DNA from: an uncultured Desulfobulbaceae bacterium
GTDB taxonomy: Bacteria; Desulfobacterota; Desulfobulbia; Desulfobulbales; Desulfobulbaceae
Direction of reading: 5' to 3'
DNA: 64,000 nt
Assembly: GCA_947259225.1 (NCBI GenBank)
Contig: CAMYLK010000007.1
Coordinates: 1-64,000, forward strand
Part shown: positions 38,416-48,616 of the stretch, in pieces
Position numbering within the stretch: position 1 is the first letter of the stretch
Layout of the letters: every line of letters starts with the position of its first letter
Translations under genes and position numbers: made by a program
Notes under the pieces: generated by a model
The model's database searches: none
Told to the model about the DNA's origin: nothing
What the model saw: the letters and a program-made list of their open reading frames with translations, nothing else

Positions 38416-39588
38416 TTACAGAAAGGAAGAATCCTCTTCCTCTTCTTCCATTTTTAATTCGTCAATATTTGAAGTTTTCTCTCCCCTGGCAGATTTAATG
38501 CTGTCCAGGCCGCGTTTAATTTCACTTCGATGCGAGCTGAAGGTAATGGCAGATTCTTCAGTAATAAGGCCTTGCTGAAAGAGTTCCATCAGGTGCTGAT
38601 CAAAGGTTCGCATGTTGCTGGTGGAGCCGGCCTTGATAACATTGTAAAAAGTTTTGTCCTCGGTTTCACCATTCATGATAAGGTCTGTGACCCGCAGGCT
38701 GGTGCAGAGAATTTCCAGGGCAGCTACCCTGCCGCCTCCGACTTTCGGCAAAAGTCGCTGGCTGACAATCCAGCGTATGGTGTCGGCCAGGCGGTTTCTG
38801 ATCATTGTTTGCTCATCGTGTTCAAAGAACCCCAGGATACGGTTGACCGTCTGACCGGCATCAATGGTATGAAGTGAAGAAAAAACCACATGGCCGGTTT
38901 CAGCTGCGGTCAGAGCAATTTCCAGAGTCTCACGGTCTCGAATCTCACCGACAAGAATAACCTTTGGTGCCTGTCTCAAAGCAGCACGCAGTCCGCTGGA
39001 AAATTCGTCAAAATCATCACCCATCTCCCTCTGGTTAAAAGTAGCTTCCTTGTGGGGATGGATGTATTCTATGGGATCTTCCAAGGTAATAACATGAACC
39101 GGTCTTTCATGGTTTATTTTGTTGAGGATAGCTGCCATGCTGGTCGTCTTACCTGTACCGGTGGCACCAGTAAAGAGAATCAGACCGTTTCTTTCCCGGG
39201 CCATTATGTTGAAGGCATTAGGAAAGTTGAAATCCTCGATGGTCGGAAGTTTTGTTTCGAGTTTTCGAAGGACGGTTGAAATATGTCCCTTCTGGTGAAA
39301 GACATTGACCCTGAATCGCGCCTCGTCTCCCAGTGAGTAGGAGAGGTCACAGGAACCACGCGTAATGAAATCCCTGAGCAGACGTTGGTTTGCCCCAATG
39401 ATATTCAGGGCAAATACCTCGGCCTGGAAGGGGGTAAGTTCTGTAATCGTCGGCTGGACATCAACCGGAATCAGCAGGCCGTCACTCTCAACCTGCAGGG
39501 GTTTTCCCACAGTGATGTTCAGGTCCGAAACACGTTCATGCTTATTCAGCATGGTGGAAATCCAATAGTCTATCTCCTGCTTTTTCAT
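38416..39588 (-). CDS. PilT/PilU-type retraction ATPase
   Basis: A 390-residue type IV pilus ATPase. Walker A is GATGTGKTTS, the Asp box ITLEDPIEYIH, Walker B ILVGEIRD, and the His box ETGHVVFSSLHT. The C-terminal text MRTFDQHLMELFQQGLI and the acidic tail (EEEEEDSS) resemble PilU more than PilT. It powers pilus disassembly for twitching, surface sensing or DNA uptake. No other pil genes are nearby. Confidence 0.9.
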   Translation of the reverse strand: MKKQEIDYWISTMLNKHERVSDLNITVGKPLQVESDGLLIPVDVQPTITELTPFQAEVFALNIIGANQRLLRDFITRGSCDLSYSLGDEARFRVNVFHQKGHISTVLRKLETKLPTIEDFNFPNAFNIMARERNGLILFTGATGTGKTTSMAAILNKINHERPVHVITLEDPIEYIHPHKEATFNQREMGDDFDEFSSGLRAALRQAPKVILVGEIRDRETLEIALTAAETGHVVFSSLHTIDAGQTVNRILGFFEHDEQTMIRNRLADTIRWIVSQRLLPKVGGGRVAALEILCTSLRVTDLIMNGETEDKTFYNVIKAGSTSNMRTFDQHLMELFQQGLITEESAITFSSHRSEIKRGLDSIKSARGEKTSNIDELKMEEEEEDSSFL

Positions 39589-39698
39589 AGCTTTACCTGT
39601 ATTACAATTGACAGAGTTCCCTATTGATGTACTATCTCTTACTGGCAGTATTTTACAAGAAAAAAAATAATTATTCTACCTGTTTCAAGGAGAGCGGC

Positions 39699-41528
39699 AT
39701 GAGTGTTCCTTTACGCAGCAACGTTACAACCCAGGGAAGAAGAATGGCTGGAGCCCGTGCTTTGTGGCGCGCAAACGGCATGAAAGAGGAGCAGATAGGC
39801 AAGCCGGTTGTTGCAGTGGTCAACTCGTTTACCCAAATGGTACCCGGACATGTTCATCTCCATGAAATCGGGCAGCATGTAAAGCGGATTATCGAAAAAC
39901 AGGGCTCCTTCGCGGCGGAATTCAATACGATTGCCATTGATGACGGCATAGCCATGGGGCATGACGGCATGCTCTACTCCCTTCCATCGCGAGAACTTAT
40001 TGCCGACTCCGTGGAATTTATGTGCAACGCTCATATGGTCGATGCCATGGTCTGTATTTCCAACTGTGACAAGATTACACCCGGTATGCTGATGGCAGCC
40101 ATGCGCCTTAATATCCCGGCAATTTTTGTTTCCGGTGGTCCGATGGAGGCCGGAATTATCGGAGAAAAACGCTATGATCTTGTCGATGCAATGGTCCTGG
40201 CAGGTGATCCGGAAGTTTCTGACGAAGAAATTGCTGAGATCGAGCAGGCAGCCTGTCCTACCTGCGGCTCCTGTTCCGGCATGTTTACCGCCAATTCGAT
40301 GAATTGCCTCAACGAGGCACTTGGCCTGGCTTTACCGGGTAACGGAACGCTGGTTGCCACACACGCCGGCAGGTTGGGTCTTTTCGAGTCAGCAGCCCGG
40401 CGTATTGTAGAAATGTGTGATGCCTGGTACGGCAGAGGTGATGATTCTGTTTTGCCAAGGAGCATTGGCAGCCGAGCAGCATTTAACAATGCAATGGCCC
40501 TGGATATTGCCATGGGAGGATCAACCAACACCGTCCTTCATCTACTGGCCATTGCCAGTGAGGCCCGCGTTGACTTTACCATGGCTGATATTGATCAGTT
40601 GTCCCGCAAGATACCAAATTTATGTAAAGTTGCCCCAAGCTCACACTACCATGTTGAAGATGTCAACAGGGCGGGCGGTATTCTTGGCATTCTCGGTGAA
40701 CTTGACCGGGCAGGACTCATTGATACCAGTGTCGGTAGGTCGGATGGGATGTCTCTGGAGGAAGCATTGCGTGATTATGATATCAAGCGCTCAACCGTAG
40801 CTGACGAGGCTGTTGCTCTATTTAAAAGTTCACCGGCCGGAACCGGTCGGAACCTGACGATGGGGTCACAACAAACAATGTATAGCGAACTGGACCTGGA
40901 CAGAGAATCCGGGTGTATCCGCGATCTGGAGCACTGTTACAGCAGAGAAGGCGGACTGGCAGTCCTCTATGGTAATATCGCTGAAAATGGATGTATCGTG
41001 AAAACAGCAGGTGTTGATCCGGCCATTTTTCAGTTTACCGGAACGGCCAAAGTATATCATTCACAGGAGGCAGCCTGCGAGGCAATCCTGGACGGTGAAA
41101 TCAAGGCCGGTGACGTGGTGTTTATCCTCTACGAAGGACCCAGGGGCGGCCCTGGAATGCAGGAGATGCTGTATCCCACTTCATACTTGAAATCCATCCA
41201 TCTGGGAGCGGCATGCGCCCTTGTTACTGACGGTCGATTTTCAGGAGGCACCTCAGGGCTTTCAATCGGCCACGTGTCTCCTGAGGCGGGCGCAGGGGGT
41301 GCCATCGCTCTTGTTCGCCAGGGAGATACTGTGGAGATTAGTATTCCGGAACGTTCCATTAACCTGAAAATAAGCGATGAGGACCTTGCCAGCCGCAGAA
41401 CTGAAGAAGAGGCAAAAGGTGCTGCTGCTTTTACACCAGACAGGCAGCGCACGGTTTCCCCAGCCTTGAGGGCATATGCGCATTTTGCCGCTTCGGCAGA
41501 TCAAGGAGCTGTCCGTATCGTTCCGTAA
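39699..41528 (+). CDS. ilvD: Dihydroxy-acid dehydratase
   Basis: A 609-residue iron-sulfur dehydratase of branched-chain amino acid synthesis. Cluster cysteines lie in [11 protein letters not shown] and [16 protein letters not shown], and the C-terminal DGRFSGG with IGHVSPEA forms the active site. AAGGAG lies six bases before the ATG at 39699; upstream in-frame codons are not needed. Length fits the long (E. coli-like, 616) type. Confidence 0.96.
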   Translation: MSVPLRSNVTTQGRRMAGARALWRANGMKEEQIGKPVVAVVNSFTQMVPGHVHLHEIGQHVKRIIEKQGSFAAEFNTIAIDDGIAMGHDGMLYSLPSRELIADSVEFMCNAHMVDAMVCISNCDKITPGMLMAAMRLNIPAIFVSGGPMEAGIIGEKRYDLVDAMVLAGDPEVSDEEIAEIEQAACPTCGSCSGMFTANSMNCLNEALGLALPGNGTLVATHAGRLGLFESAARRIVEMCDAWYGRGDDSVLPRSIGSRAAFNNAMALDIAMGGSTNTVLHLLAIASEARVDFTMADIDQLSRKIPNLCKVAPSSHYHVEDVNRAGGILGILGELDRAGLIDTSVGRSDGMSLEEALRDYDIKRSTVADEAVALFKSSPAGTGRNLTMGSQQTMYSELDLDRESGCIRDLEHCYSREGGLAVLYGNIAENGCIVKTAGVDPAIFQFTGTAKVYHSQEAACEAILDGEIKAGDVVFILYEGPRGGPGMQEMLYPTSYLKSIHLGAACALVTDGRFSGGTSGLSIGHVSPEAGAGGAIALVRQGDTVEISIPERSINLKISDEDLASRRTEEEAKGAAAFTPDRQRTVSPALRAYAHFAASADQGAVRIVP

Positions 41529-41579
41529 ACTGCCTGTGTGAATTATCGAAACAAAATTGCTTTAATTGAGTGAGAAAAA

Positions 41580-42095
41580 ATGAAAAGGATTTGCGCCTGG
41601 TGTAAAAAAGAGTTGCTTCCCCGAGAAGAGTTGGGCACTGAAAGAGAGGTCACCCATGGTATATGCTCCAAATGTGCAGTACAACTTACCAGGGATGTTC
41701 CCAAGTCTCTTAGAAATCTGTTGAGCCTTATCTCTGAACCTGTATTGATAGTGGATTCCCAGGGAGTTGTCAAAACCGCAAACACCAGCGGTCAGAAATT
41801 ATTAGGCAAGGATCTTGTTGACATCGAGAATTATCCTGGTGGAGATGTAATCGAATGCACATTTGCCAGCCTGCCGGATGGTTGCGGCAGAACAGAGCAC
41901 TGCAAAACCTGCGCAATTCGAAATATTGTGTTGGATACACTGGCCCATGGCAGAGGCTATAAAAATGTTCCGGCATTTCAGAATATCAGCACCCCGAATG
42001 GTGACCGACTTATGCGTTTTTATATCTCAACCGAAAAAATCGATGACCAGATCCTGCTGCGTATTGATGACGTCACAGAGGGCTTTGCAGCCTGA
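41580..42095 (+). CDS. Cys-rich PAS-domain protein
   Basis: A 171-residue soluble protein. An N-terminal CAWCKKEL and CSKC pair could form a zinc site. A PAS-like domain follows (LISEPVLIVDSQGVVKTAN, then an insert CGRTEHCKTCAIRNIV, ending RIDDVTE). PAS domains with this Cys insert near the core occur in Desulfobacterota sensors and may bind metal or sense redox state, but here there is no output domain. It lies 52 bases after ilvD and may be cotranscribed. Function unknown. Confidence 0.65.
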   Translation: MKRICAWCKKELLPREELGTEREVTHGICSKCAVQLTRDVPKSLRNLLSLISEPVLIVDSQGVVKTANTSGQKLLGKDLVDIENYPGGDVIECTFASLPDGCGRTEHCKTCAIRNIVLDTLAHGRGYKNVPAFQNISTPNGDRLMRFYISTEKIDDQILLRIDDVTEGFAA

Positions 42096-42133
42096 GTTGT
42101 CTCCTGGCATTTTACAATCTGTCCTGGTGAATA

Positions 42134-43525
42134 TTATGTGTCGGGATAAACCATTTTCCTGGCATCAACGTACCTGTCAAACTCTTTTTCACTTAACAAT
42201 CCAAGCCTGACCGCAGCCTCTTTGAGAGTTATGTTCTCCATGTGAGCTGTTTTGGCAATTTGAGCTGAATTTTCATATCCAATGTGTTTGTTGAGTGCTG
42301 TAACCAACATAAGGGAATTGTGAAGGTTATGTTCGATTTTTTCTGGTATTGGTTCAATTCCAACAGCACAGTTATCGTTAAATGATCGTATTACATCGGC
42401 AAGAAGTCCTGACGATTGAAGAAAATTATAGATTATGACCGGCTTGAAAACGTTCAGCTCAAAATTTCCCTGGCTGGCTCCAATTGTTATTGCCGTATCA
42501 TTACCAAATACCTGGCAGGCAACCATGGTAACTGCCTCGGCCTGGGTAGGGTTGACCTTGCCGGGCATGATGGAACTGCCGGGTTCGTTAGCGGGTATTG
42601 TTATTTCACCAATACCACACCGGGGACCGCTGGCAAGCCATCGAACGTCATTAGCAATTTTCATAAGGTTTGCCGCCAGGCCCTTAAAAGCTCCGCTAAC
42701 AAAGACCAGGGCATCATGCGACGTGAGAGCGTGGAATTTGTTTGCTGCTGAGTGAAATTTTTTTCCTGTCTGTTTGGTAATAAATTCGGCCGCCTGCTCG
42801 CCGAAGTTTTCGGGTGCATTGATTCCAGTGCCGACTGCCGTACCGCCAATAGCAAGGGCCCGCAGAGGTTCCAGGGATTCCATGATCTGGTTAATACTGC
42901 TATCGAGCATGGCCGCCCATCCGCTAATTTCCTGCCCGAGAGTCAAAGGGGTAGCATCCTGCAGGTGAGTACGTCCTATTTTGATGATATCATTGAGTTG
43001 GTTTGCTTTGTTGTGCATAGTCTCCGCCAACTGTGAAAGGGCCGGAAGCAGATTGTCTTCAATATCTATTATTGCCGCAATATGCATTGCGGTGGGGAAT
43101 GTGTCATTGGAGCTTTGTGACATGTTGACATGGTCATTGGGATGTATTCTGACTTCATCAGATATTTCTTCTGCCAGTAATTTGTTTGCTCTGAAAGCTA
43201 TGACTTCGTTGACGTTCATGTTTGTCTGGGTACCACTTCCTGTCTGCCATACCGATAAGGGAAATTCGTCGTTATGCACGCCAGAAAGAATTTCATCACA
43301 CGCCTCAACGATACAGGTTTTTATTCTTTCATCCAGCTTGCCAGCCTGATGGTTTACCTTTGCACAAGCTTTCTTGAGATTCGCAAAAGCATGGATCAGC
43401 CGCATTGGCATTTTTTCTTTCCCTATATTAAAATTCTCGATACTTCGTTGGGTCTGCGCTCCCCATAACCGGTCTGCGGGAACCGGTATCTCTCCCATGG
43501 TGTCATGTTCAAGTCGATACTTCAT
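42134..43525 (-). CDS. fumC: Fumarate hydratase, class II
   Basis: A 463-residue oxygen-stable fumarase that interconverts fumarate and malate. The superfamily signature [16 protein letters not shown], the [15 protein letters not shown] site and [16 protein letters not shown] are all present. It supplies the step next to the succinate dehydrogenase encoded at 25276-29064. CAGGAG lies six bases before the ATG. Confidence 0.97.
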   Translation of the reverse strand: MKYRLEHDTMGEIPVPADRLWGAQTQRSIENFNIGKEKMPMRLIHAFANLKKACAKVNHQAGKLDERIKTCIVEACDEILSGVHNDEFPLSVWQTGSGTQTNMNVNEVIAFRANKLLAEEISDEVRIHPNDHVNMSQSSNDTFPTAMHIAAIIDIEDNLLPALSQLAETMHNKANQLNDIIKIGRTHLQDATPLTLGQEISGWAAMLDSSINQIMESLEPLRALAIGGTAVGTGINAPENFGEQAAEFITKQTGKKFHSAANKFHALTSHDALVFVSGAFKGLAANLMKIANDVRWLASGPRCGIGEITIPANEPGSSIMPGKVNPTQAEAVTMVACQVFGNDTAITIGASQGNFELNVFKPVIIYNFLQSSGLLADVIRSFNDNCAVGIEPIPEKIEHNLHNSLMLVTALNKHIGYENSAQIAKTAHMENITLKEAAVRLGLLSEKEFDRYVDARKMVYPDT

Positions 43526-43714
43526 CGTACTCCTGTTATAATTTAGTTTATGGTTTATAGGTGAAAAACACCACGCATGGTGTGGTTCTTAAAAAGCAGT
43601 TATATCTTTGATTCTATGTAGTTTCTTTCAATTGGCATTGCCAGGTTAAATTATCTGTCGAATACTTGACGTTGTATAAAAATCCATGTATCTGTACAGA
43701 AGTATTGTGCATCA

Positions 43715-43804
43715 GGAGGAGTGCCGGAGCGGTCGAACGGGACGGTCTCGAAAACCGTTGTGGGGGTGACTCCACCCAGCGTTCGAATCCCTGCTCCTCC
43801 ACCA
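43715..43804 (+). tRNA. tRNA-Ser (CGA)
   Basis: A 90-base class II tRNA with encoded CCA. Acceptor GGAGGAG pairs with CTCCTCC. The anticodon arm ACGGT-CTCGAAA-ACCGT gives anticodon CGA, reading UCG. The long variable arm (GTGGGG...CTCCAC) is typical of serine tRNAs and the T-loop is TTCGAAT. Two oddities: the T-stem CAGCG/CCCTG has one C-C mismatch, and the discriminator base is A where G is usual for bacterial tRNA-Ser. Confidence 0.95.
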
Positions 43805-43904
43805 CTGATAACAATTTTAGTAAATTTAAACTTGTTACTCAAGAGACTACGCTATTTATTATATCCCGATTACAGCTACTTTGGAATAACAAGAGAGAGC
43901 TCAT

Positions 43905-44485
43905 TGTGAAAAACATATAATTTTCCTCAGTGTATGTGTTGTTTTCTTCCTGCCAATGTTTTCCACTAGGAGATCCCGGTATATGTATTAAGGGTTATTA
44001 CTTCAACGGGGGAGGGACATTTTTATGGCCGGACGGTAAAAAGTATGCAGGAGACCGCAAGGAAGGGAAGAGGACCGGACAAAGAATTTCTATCTGGCCG
44101 AACAGTGCAAAATTTATCGGCAATTTCCAAAATGATAAACAACACGGTAAAGGAACCTTCAGCTAGCCTGATGGAAAAGTGTATGGAGGTGAATGGGGAC
44201 TATGTTGGAAAGAAAAAACCAAAAGAATAATTGTTGTTAACTAATAAAAACAGATGCCTTATCATCTGTGTAAAATTTTCAATATATTTTTTTCGCTATG
44301 TTGTTACTGATTGTGAGGTGTTCTAAAACTGTCAATATGATGTAAGGTGAGAAATATTATGGTATGGGAAAAGTGAAAGATTTTCAGGGTAAAATATACA
44401 ATAACTTTATCGAGAGTAAATTTCTGGTCGGTAAAGATTTCATCACAGGATTCTCGGGTTCATTTCATGAACGGAATGATATTTA
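43905..44485 (+). pseudogene. Degenerate MORN-repeat gene
   Basis: Pieces of a MORN-repeat protein lie in more than one frame. The first frame encodes GDPGICIKGYYFNGGGTFLW, PDGKKYAGDRKEGKRTGQ and then NFQNDKQHGKGTFS, where a TAG (44164) interrupts; the same frame resumes as PDGKVYGGEW. A third piece near 44358, in another frame, reads YGMGKVKDFQGKIYNNFIE, again MORN-like. MORN proteins are built from GxGxxxxxDGxxYxGxW units. An in-frame stop and a frameshift indicate a dead gene. It lies directly after the tRNA. Confidence 0.65.
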
Positions 44486-44492
44486 AAAGGAA

Positions 44493-46079
44493 ATGAAAAT
44501 GCAAAAAAAGGTTCTGCTCACATTAATCTGGTGCATGTGCATTCTTATTGGATCAGATGGTCCAATAAACGCGCAAGAGAGTGAATTGGATACACTGATG
44601 AGTGAAGTAAATACACTGTACCAGGAAGGCAAGTACGTGCAAGCCATGGATGTCGCAAAAAAAACTCTTGATGTTGCAGAGTCAACTCAGGGTCCTGATC
44701 ACCCTTCTGTAGCGACAAGCCTGCATAACCTTGCCTCACTTTATGCAGTTCAGGGGCAGTACGAGCAAGCCGAACCGCTGTTTAAAAAAGCATTGACTAT
44801 CCGTGAGAATTCTTTTGGACCTGATAACCCTGAAGTAGCATCCAGTATGAATATTCTTGCTGAAACATACCACATTCAGGGTAGATATACCGAGGCTGAG
44901 CCCTTGTTCAAAAGCTCCCTTGCAATCTGGGAAAAATCCCTGGGTCCTGATCATTCCAATGTGGCGATGAGTTTGCACAACCTGGGTTCTCTGTATGCTG
45001 CACAGGGAAAGTACGATATGGCAGAACCTTTATTCATCAGGGCATTGTCGATCAGGGAAAAAGTATACGGTCCTGAACACCCTGAGGTGGCTGCGACACT
45101 TAATTACCTGGCAGAAATCACCTATATAAAAGGCCAGTATGCTCAAGCCGAAGGTCTTTTTCAACGGACATTGGCAATCCGCGAGAAGTCGCTTGGTCAG
45201 GAACATCCGAATGTGGCAATGAGTCTCAACAACCTGGCAATGCTGTATGCCAATCAAGCTCAATATTCCCAGGCTGAATCGCTTTACAAGCGAGCAATTG
45301 CGATACAGGAGAAATCATTAGGACCTTATCATATTTATGTGGCATCCACTTTGAATAACCTTGCGGATTTGTACAAAGCACAACAACTCTACACAAAAGC
45401 TGAACCTTTATACAGGCAGGCTCTTGCTATTCGCGAGAAAGTTTTGGGACTTGAACATATTTATGTCGCGACCAGCCTGAATAACCTTGCAGTAGTTTAT
45501 ACAAACCTTGACCAGTTGGAACAAGCAGAGCCTTTATATAAGAGGGCACTTGAAATACAAGAGAAGACTTTGGGGCCAGATCATATATATGTCGCCACAA
45601 GTTTGAACAACCTCGCGGAGCTTTACAAGTCCCAGGAAGAATACACCCGGGCAGAGCCATTATACAAAAGGGCCCTTGAAACTCAAGAAAAGGTTCTTGG
45701 TCCAGATCACATTTACGTCGCCACAAGTTTAAACAACCTGGCCGAGCTTTACAAAAAAAACGGCAAGTATGTTGAAGCTGAAGAACTATACAAACGGGCC
45801 ATACCTATCATGGAGAAGACACTGGGTCCGGATCATCCCGATGTGGCCATGTCTTTAAACAATCTTGCAGAGATTTATCGCGTTCATGGGCCATATACAG
45901 AAGCTGAGCCGTTATACAAACAGGCTCTGGAGATCAGCGAGAGATCTCTCGGTCCGAACCATCTTTTTGTAGCAACAATTCTCGAAAATATGGCGAAATT
46001 TTATTCGGAAACAGGCAAGAAAAAAACAGCCAGGGGGTTGGAAGAACGTGCAGCTGGAATACGGAAAAGATTACAATAA
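44493..46079 (+). CDS. Secreted TPR (kinesin-light-chain type) protein
   Basis: A 528-residue protein with a signal peptide (cleavage near INAQES, residue 27) and then eleven tandem TPR units of exactly 42 residues (67-528). Each fits GPDHxxVAxSLNNLAxLYxx...AEPLYKRALxIxEKxL. The 42-residue TPR_10/TPR_12 form is found in kinesin light chains and many bacterial scaffold proteins. The repeats reach the last residue, so the protein is essentially one solenoid. An ATG at 44499 is an equally good start by spacing to AAAAGG. It should be a periplasmic or exported scaffold; partner unknown. Confidence 0.8.
   Translation: MKMQKKVLLTLIWCMCILIGSDGPINAQESELDTLMSEVNTLYQEGKYVQAMDVAKKTLDVAESTQGPDHPSVATSLHNLASLYAVQGQYEQAEPLFKKALTIRENSFGPDNPEVASSMNILAETYHIQGRYTEAEPLFKSSLAIWEKSLGPDHSNVAMSLHNLGSLYAAQGKYDMAEPLFIRALSIREKVYGPEHPEVAATLNYLAEITYIKGQYAQAEGLFQRTLAIREKSLGQEHPNVAMSLNNLAMLYANQAQYSQAESLYKRAIAIQEKSLGPYHIYVASTLNNLADLYKAQQLYTKAEPLYRQALAIREKVLGLEHIYVATSLNNLAVVYTNLDQLEQAEPLYKRALEIQEKTLGPDHIYVATSLNNLAELYKSQEEYTRAEPLYKRALETQEKVLGPDHIYVATSLNNLAELYKKNGKYVEAEELYKRAIPIMEKTLGPDHPDVAMSLNNLAEIYRVHGPYTEAEPLYKQALEISERSLGPNHLFVATILENMAKFYSETGKKKTARGLEERAAGIRKRLQ
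44691..46076 (+). repeat. Eleven tandem 126-bp TPR-coding repeats
   Basis: Eleven consecutive 126-base units encode 42-residue TPR motifs with no insertion or deletion between units. Units 7-9 are most alike, sharing HIYVATSLNNLA, which suggests recent duplication within the array. Confidence 0.8.
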
Positions 46080-46372
46080 TGCGGGCCTGAAGCAATATTG
46101 TATATTACCATGAGCGAAGCGGAATTTGACAAAATTATTTCATACTTTTCATTCTTTCACATGGCTTAATACTTGATGCCAGGCAGGCACATAATTTTCA
46201 AAGGCTGACCAGTTGCCCCCCCCCCCAGTCATTTCAAGTAGAGCTGCGCTGAAATGTAGAAATAGCATGAATAACGAGACACCTGTTTTGACGAGACCAG
46301 AGACAGGCCGGAAATTGATACCAAGAGGCGTGGTTTTTCGATTATTTAATACTCACACGTGGGGAAGTTTAC
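46080..46372. other. Intergenic region with an 11-C tract
   Basis: No gene is recognised here. Bases 46216-46226 are eleven consecutive C, about 147 bases before the next start codon. A short frame at 46110 (MSEAEFDKIISYF, 19 codons) has no support. Confidence 0.5.
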
Positions 46373-46810
46373 ATGATAAGTAACAAGATGGTGTTGTGTT
46401 ACCTTTTTATTCTTGCTTTGTCATTTGTTTTACCTGGCTGTGTACAGGATAAATATAATAAGGGGGCTGAAAATGTTGATTTCACTAATATTGGTGGATT
46501 CACAGACCCTAATGGCCAGGCAAGGATAAGGCTCATCGTCTATTCCGGTGAAGCGGAACTGGAAAATATCAAGAGTTATGCTGATCGGTTGGGTTGCGGG
46601 ATGTTGTTTGCCTATTTTTACCCTGAATCAACAGATAGAAACGAGATCCCTATTGAAGAATTGGAATCATCCCGGTCATTTGTCGAAGCCAGGGAAATAC
46701 TTTTTAAGGGAGAAGGGTATGGCAAGTGGCATTTTGCAGCACAATGTTTAGGCCTGATTCCAACGGTAACTGATTGCCAGGAAAGGTCTATCAGCACAAA
46801 CTGTCGTTAA
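46373..46810 (+). CDS. Small lipoprotein of unknown function
   Basis: A 145-residue predicted lipoprotein. The signal peptide ends at the lipobox VLPGC (Cys near 23). The mature part begins with a short linker, then IGGFTDPNGQARIRLIVYSG and a compact region with four cysteines (LGCG, AAQCLG, TDCQ, TNCR). I do not recognise the family. It precedes the membrane aminopropyltransferase-like gene by 68 bases in the same direction. Confidence 0.6.
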   Translation: MISNKMVLCYLFILALSFVLPGCVQDKYNKGAENVDFTNIGGFTDPNGQARIRLIVYSGEAELENIKSYADRLGCGMLFAYFYPESTDRNEIPIEELESSRSFVEAREILFKGEGYGKWHFAAQCLGLIPTVTDCQERSISTNCR

Positions 46811-46878
46811 GGCTTTATGGTTGGATAAAGAAAACTGATCCATAATATTGTTGAGAGTTGCTATATTTAGGGTAATTC

Positions 46879-48456
46879 ATGAAATCAAGCCATCCTGGGT
46901 TCAGCAGAAGTTTTCTCCTTTTTCTGGTTCTGACTGCATTAGCAGGAGGAACTTTGACGATGGTGATAGAAATACTTGGAGCCCGTATAATAGGTCCTTT
47001 TTTTGGTGTGAGCATTTTTGTCTGGACCTCCGTTATATCTGTTACCATGATATCTCTTGCTTTGGGATACGCTCTGGGAGGGATGTTTTCCGATCGTCAA
47101 AACCATCCGGATTTCTTGTATTTTTTTATTTTATTAGCCGGCGTGTTTGTTCTGATGGTACCCTTTACAAAAGGACCTGCTCTTAATTTTTTCATAACTT
47201 TTGGCTTGAGAAGCGGGGCATTTTTCAGCAGTCTGGTTTTATTTGGCCCTCCACTGCTTTTATTAGGGTGCGTTTCACCTTATGTGGTAAAACTTGCTGC
47301 CAGAGAACTCTCTAACATCGGGCGAACAGTGGGTGTTTTCTACGCTATTTCGACTATAGGGAGTGTTTTCGGGACGCTGCTTGCAGGTTTTGTTTTAGTC
47401 TCTTATCTAGGTGTTGATAAGATATTCTACCTTGTCGGAATGTTGCTGATCCTTTTGTCAGTAACGTATTATGTCTGCTTCAGGAGAACAATAATTTCGA
47501 TATTACTTCTCTTAATACCTATCCCATTTTTTCCTTCAGACACATTAATTACCAAAGTATTGGATGACGGTACAACTGTTAGTCTATTGGCGAAAAAGGA
47601 AGGGTACTATGGAAATGTCAAGGTGGTCGATTACAAAAAGGGGGCAGTTCATACCAGAGAAATGATTATCGACGGACTTCTCCAGGGCGGGATTGTTATG
47701 AATAACGGCCTGTCAATTAACATGTATCCATATATTCTTGGTTTTTTCCCAAGATATATTCAGCCATCAGGAAAAAAATGTTTAGTTATAGGTCTTGGTG
47801 CCGGAATCATTCCAGCATTATATGAAAAGGATAATATCGAAGTAGATGTGGTGGACATCGATCCCAATGTTTATCAGTTGGCTAAAGAGTATTTTAATTA
47901 TAATGGATCTGTTTATATTGAAGATGCCAGATACTTCTTAATGACAACGGATAACAAATACGACTATATTATTCTTGACGTGTTTAATGGAGACACCACG
48001 CCATCTCATTTGTTATCCCGAGAAGCTTTTACCCTCATGAAAAAATGTCTTTCAAAAGATGGAGTACTGGGCCTCAATATTTTTGGAAGCTTAAGAGATA
48101 ATAATTTCATGACCGTGTCAACGGTACGGACCATTGAAAATGTTTTTGACCATGTGCAGATGTATCCAAATTTTAACCCCTCTTCAGGAGATGGTACCGG
48201 TAATATTTCTCTTTTTGCCTATGACGGCAAAAAATTAGGCCCGTCTTTTAAAAGTATACAGAGCCTCGAATTTAATAATGTTGTCCGAAGAAACCTGGAA
48301 ACAATTTTCAAATGGAAATATTCTTTTTCGGAAAAGGAACCTTTTATAATTCTAACGGATGATTTTAATCCATTGGATTGTTTTGATCTTTTTTTGAAGG
48401 AAAAAGTTAGAAAAAATATTCTAAATGCTACTGACTGGGACATCTTGAATGGATAG
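46879..48456 (+). CDS. Membrane-fused spermidine synthase-like protein
   Basis: A 525-residue protein with two parts. Residues 1-225 form about seven membrane helices (ALAGGTLTMVIEILGARIIG in the first), the type annotated as fused MFS/spermidine synthase. Residues 240-525 form an aminopropyltransferase-like Rossmann domain with VIGLGAGIIPAL (nucleotide loop), VDVVDIDPNVYQLA, EDARYFL and DYIILDVFNGD. Usual spermidine synthases have GGGDG; here the loop is GLGAG. These fused proteins are widespread but their substrates are mostly unknown. AGGG precedes the ATG. Confidence 0.8.
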   Translation: MKSSHPGFSRSFLLFLVLTALAGGTLTMVIEILGARIIGPFFGVSIFVWTSVISVTMISLALGYALGGMFSDRQNHPDFLYFFILLAGVFVLMVPFTKGPALNFFITFGLRSGAFFSSLVLFGPPLLLLGCVSPYVVKLAARELSNIGRTVGVFYAISTIGSVFGTLLAGFVLVSYLGVDKIFYLVGMLLILLSVTYYVCFRRTIISILLLLIPIPFFPSDTLITKVLDDGTTVSLLAKKEGYYGNVKVVDYKKGAVHTREMIIDGLLQGGIVMNNGLSINMYPYILGFFPRYIQPSGKKCLVIGLGAGIIPALYEKDNIEVDVVDIDPNVYQLAKEYFNYNGSVYIEDARYFLMTTDNKYDYIILDVFNGDTTPSHLLSREAFTLMKKCLSKDGVLGLNIFGSLRDNNFMTVSTVRTIENVFDHVQMYPNFNPSSGDGTGNISLFAYDGKKLGPSFKSIQSLEFNNVVRRNLETIFKWKYSFSEKEPFIILTDDFNPLDCFDLFLKEKVRKNILNATDWDILNG

Positions 48457-48616
48457 TTTTTTTCTCATAAATACTCTATTCTGCAATACATTTGTATTTT
48501 GTTTGCCCTCCCATTAACTGTTGTTTTACAAAAACATTGTGTATCATGATTCATAATTGATCCAAGATACATTCAATAATTTTTATTTCTAATAAGGAAA
48601 ATTTTCTGGGTTTGTT

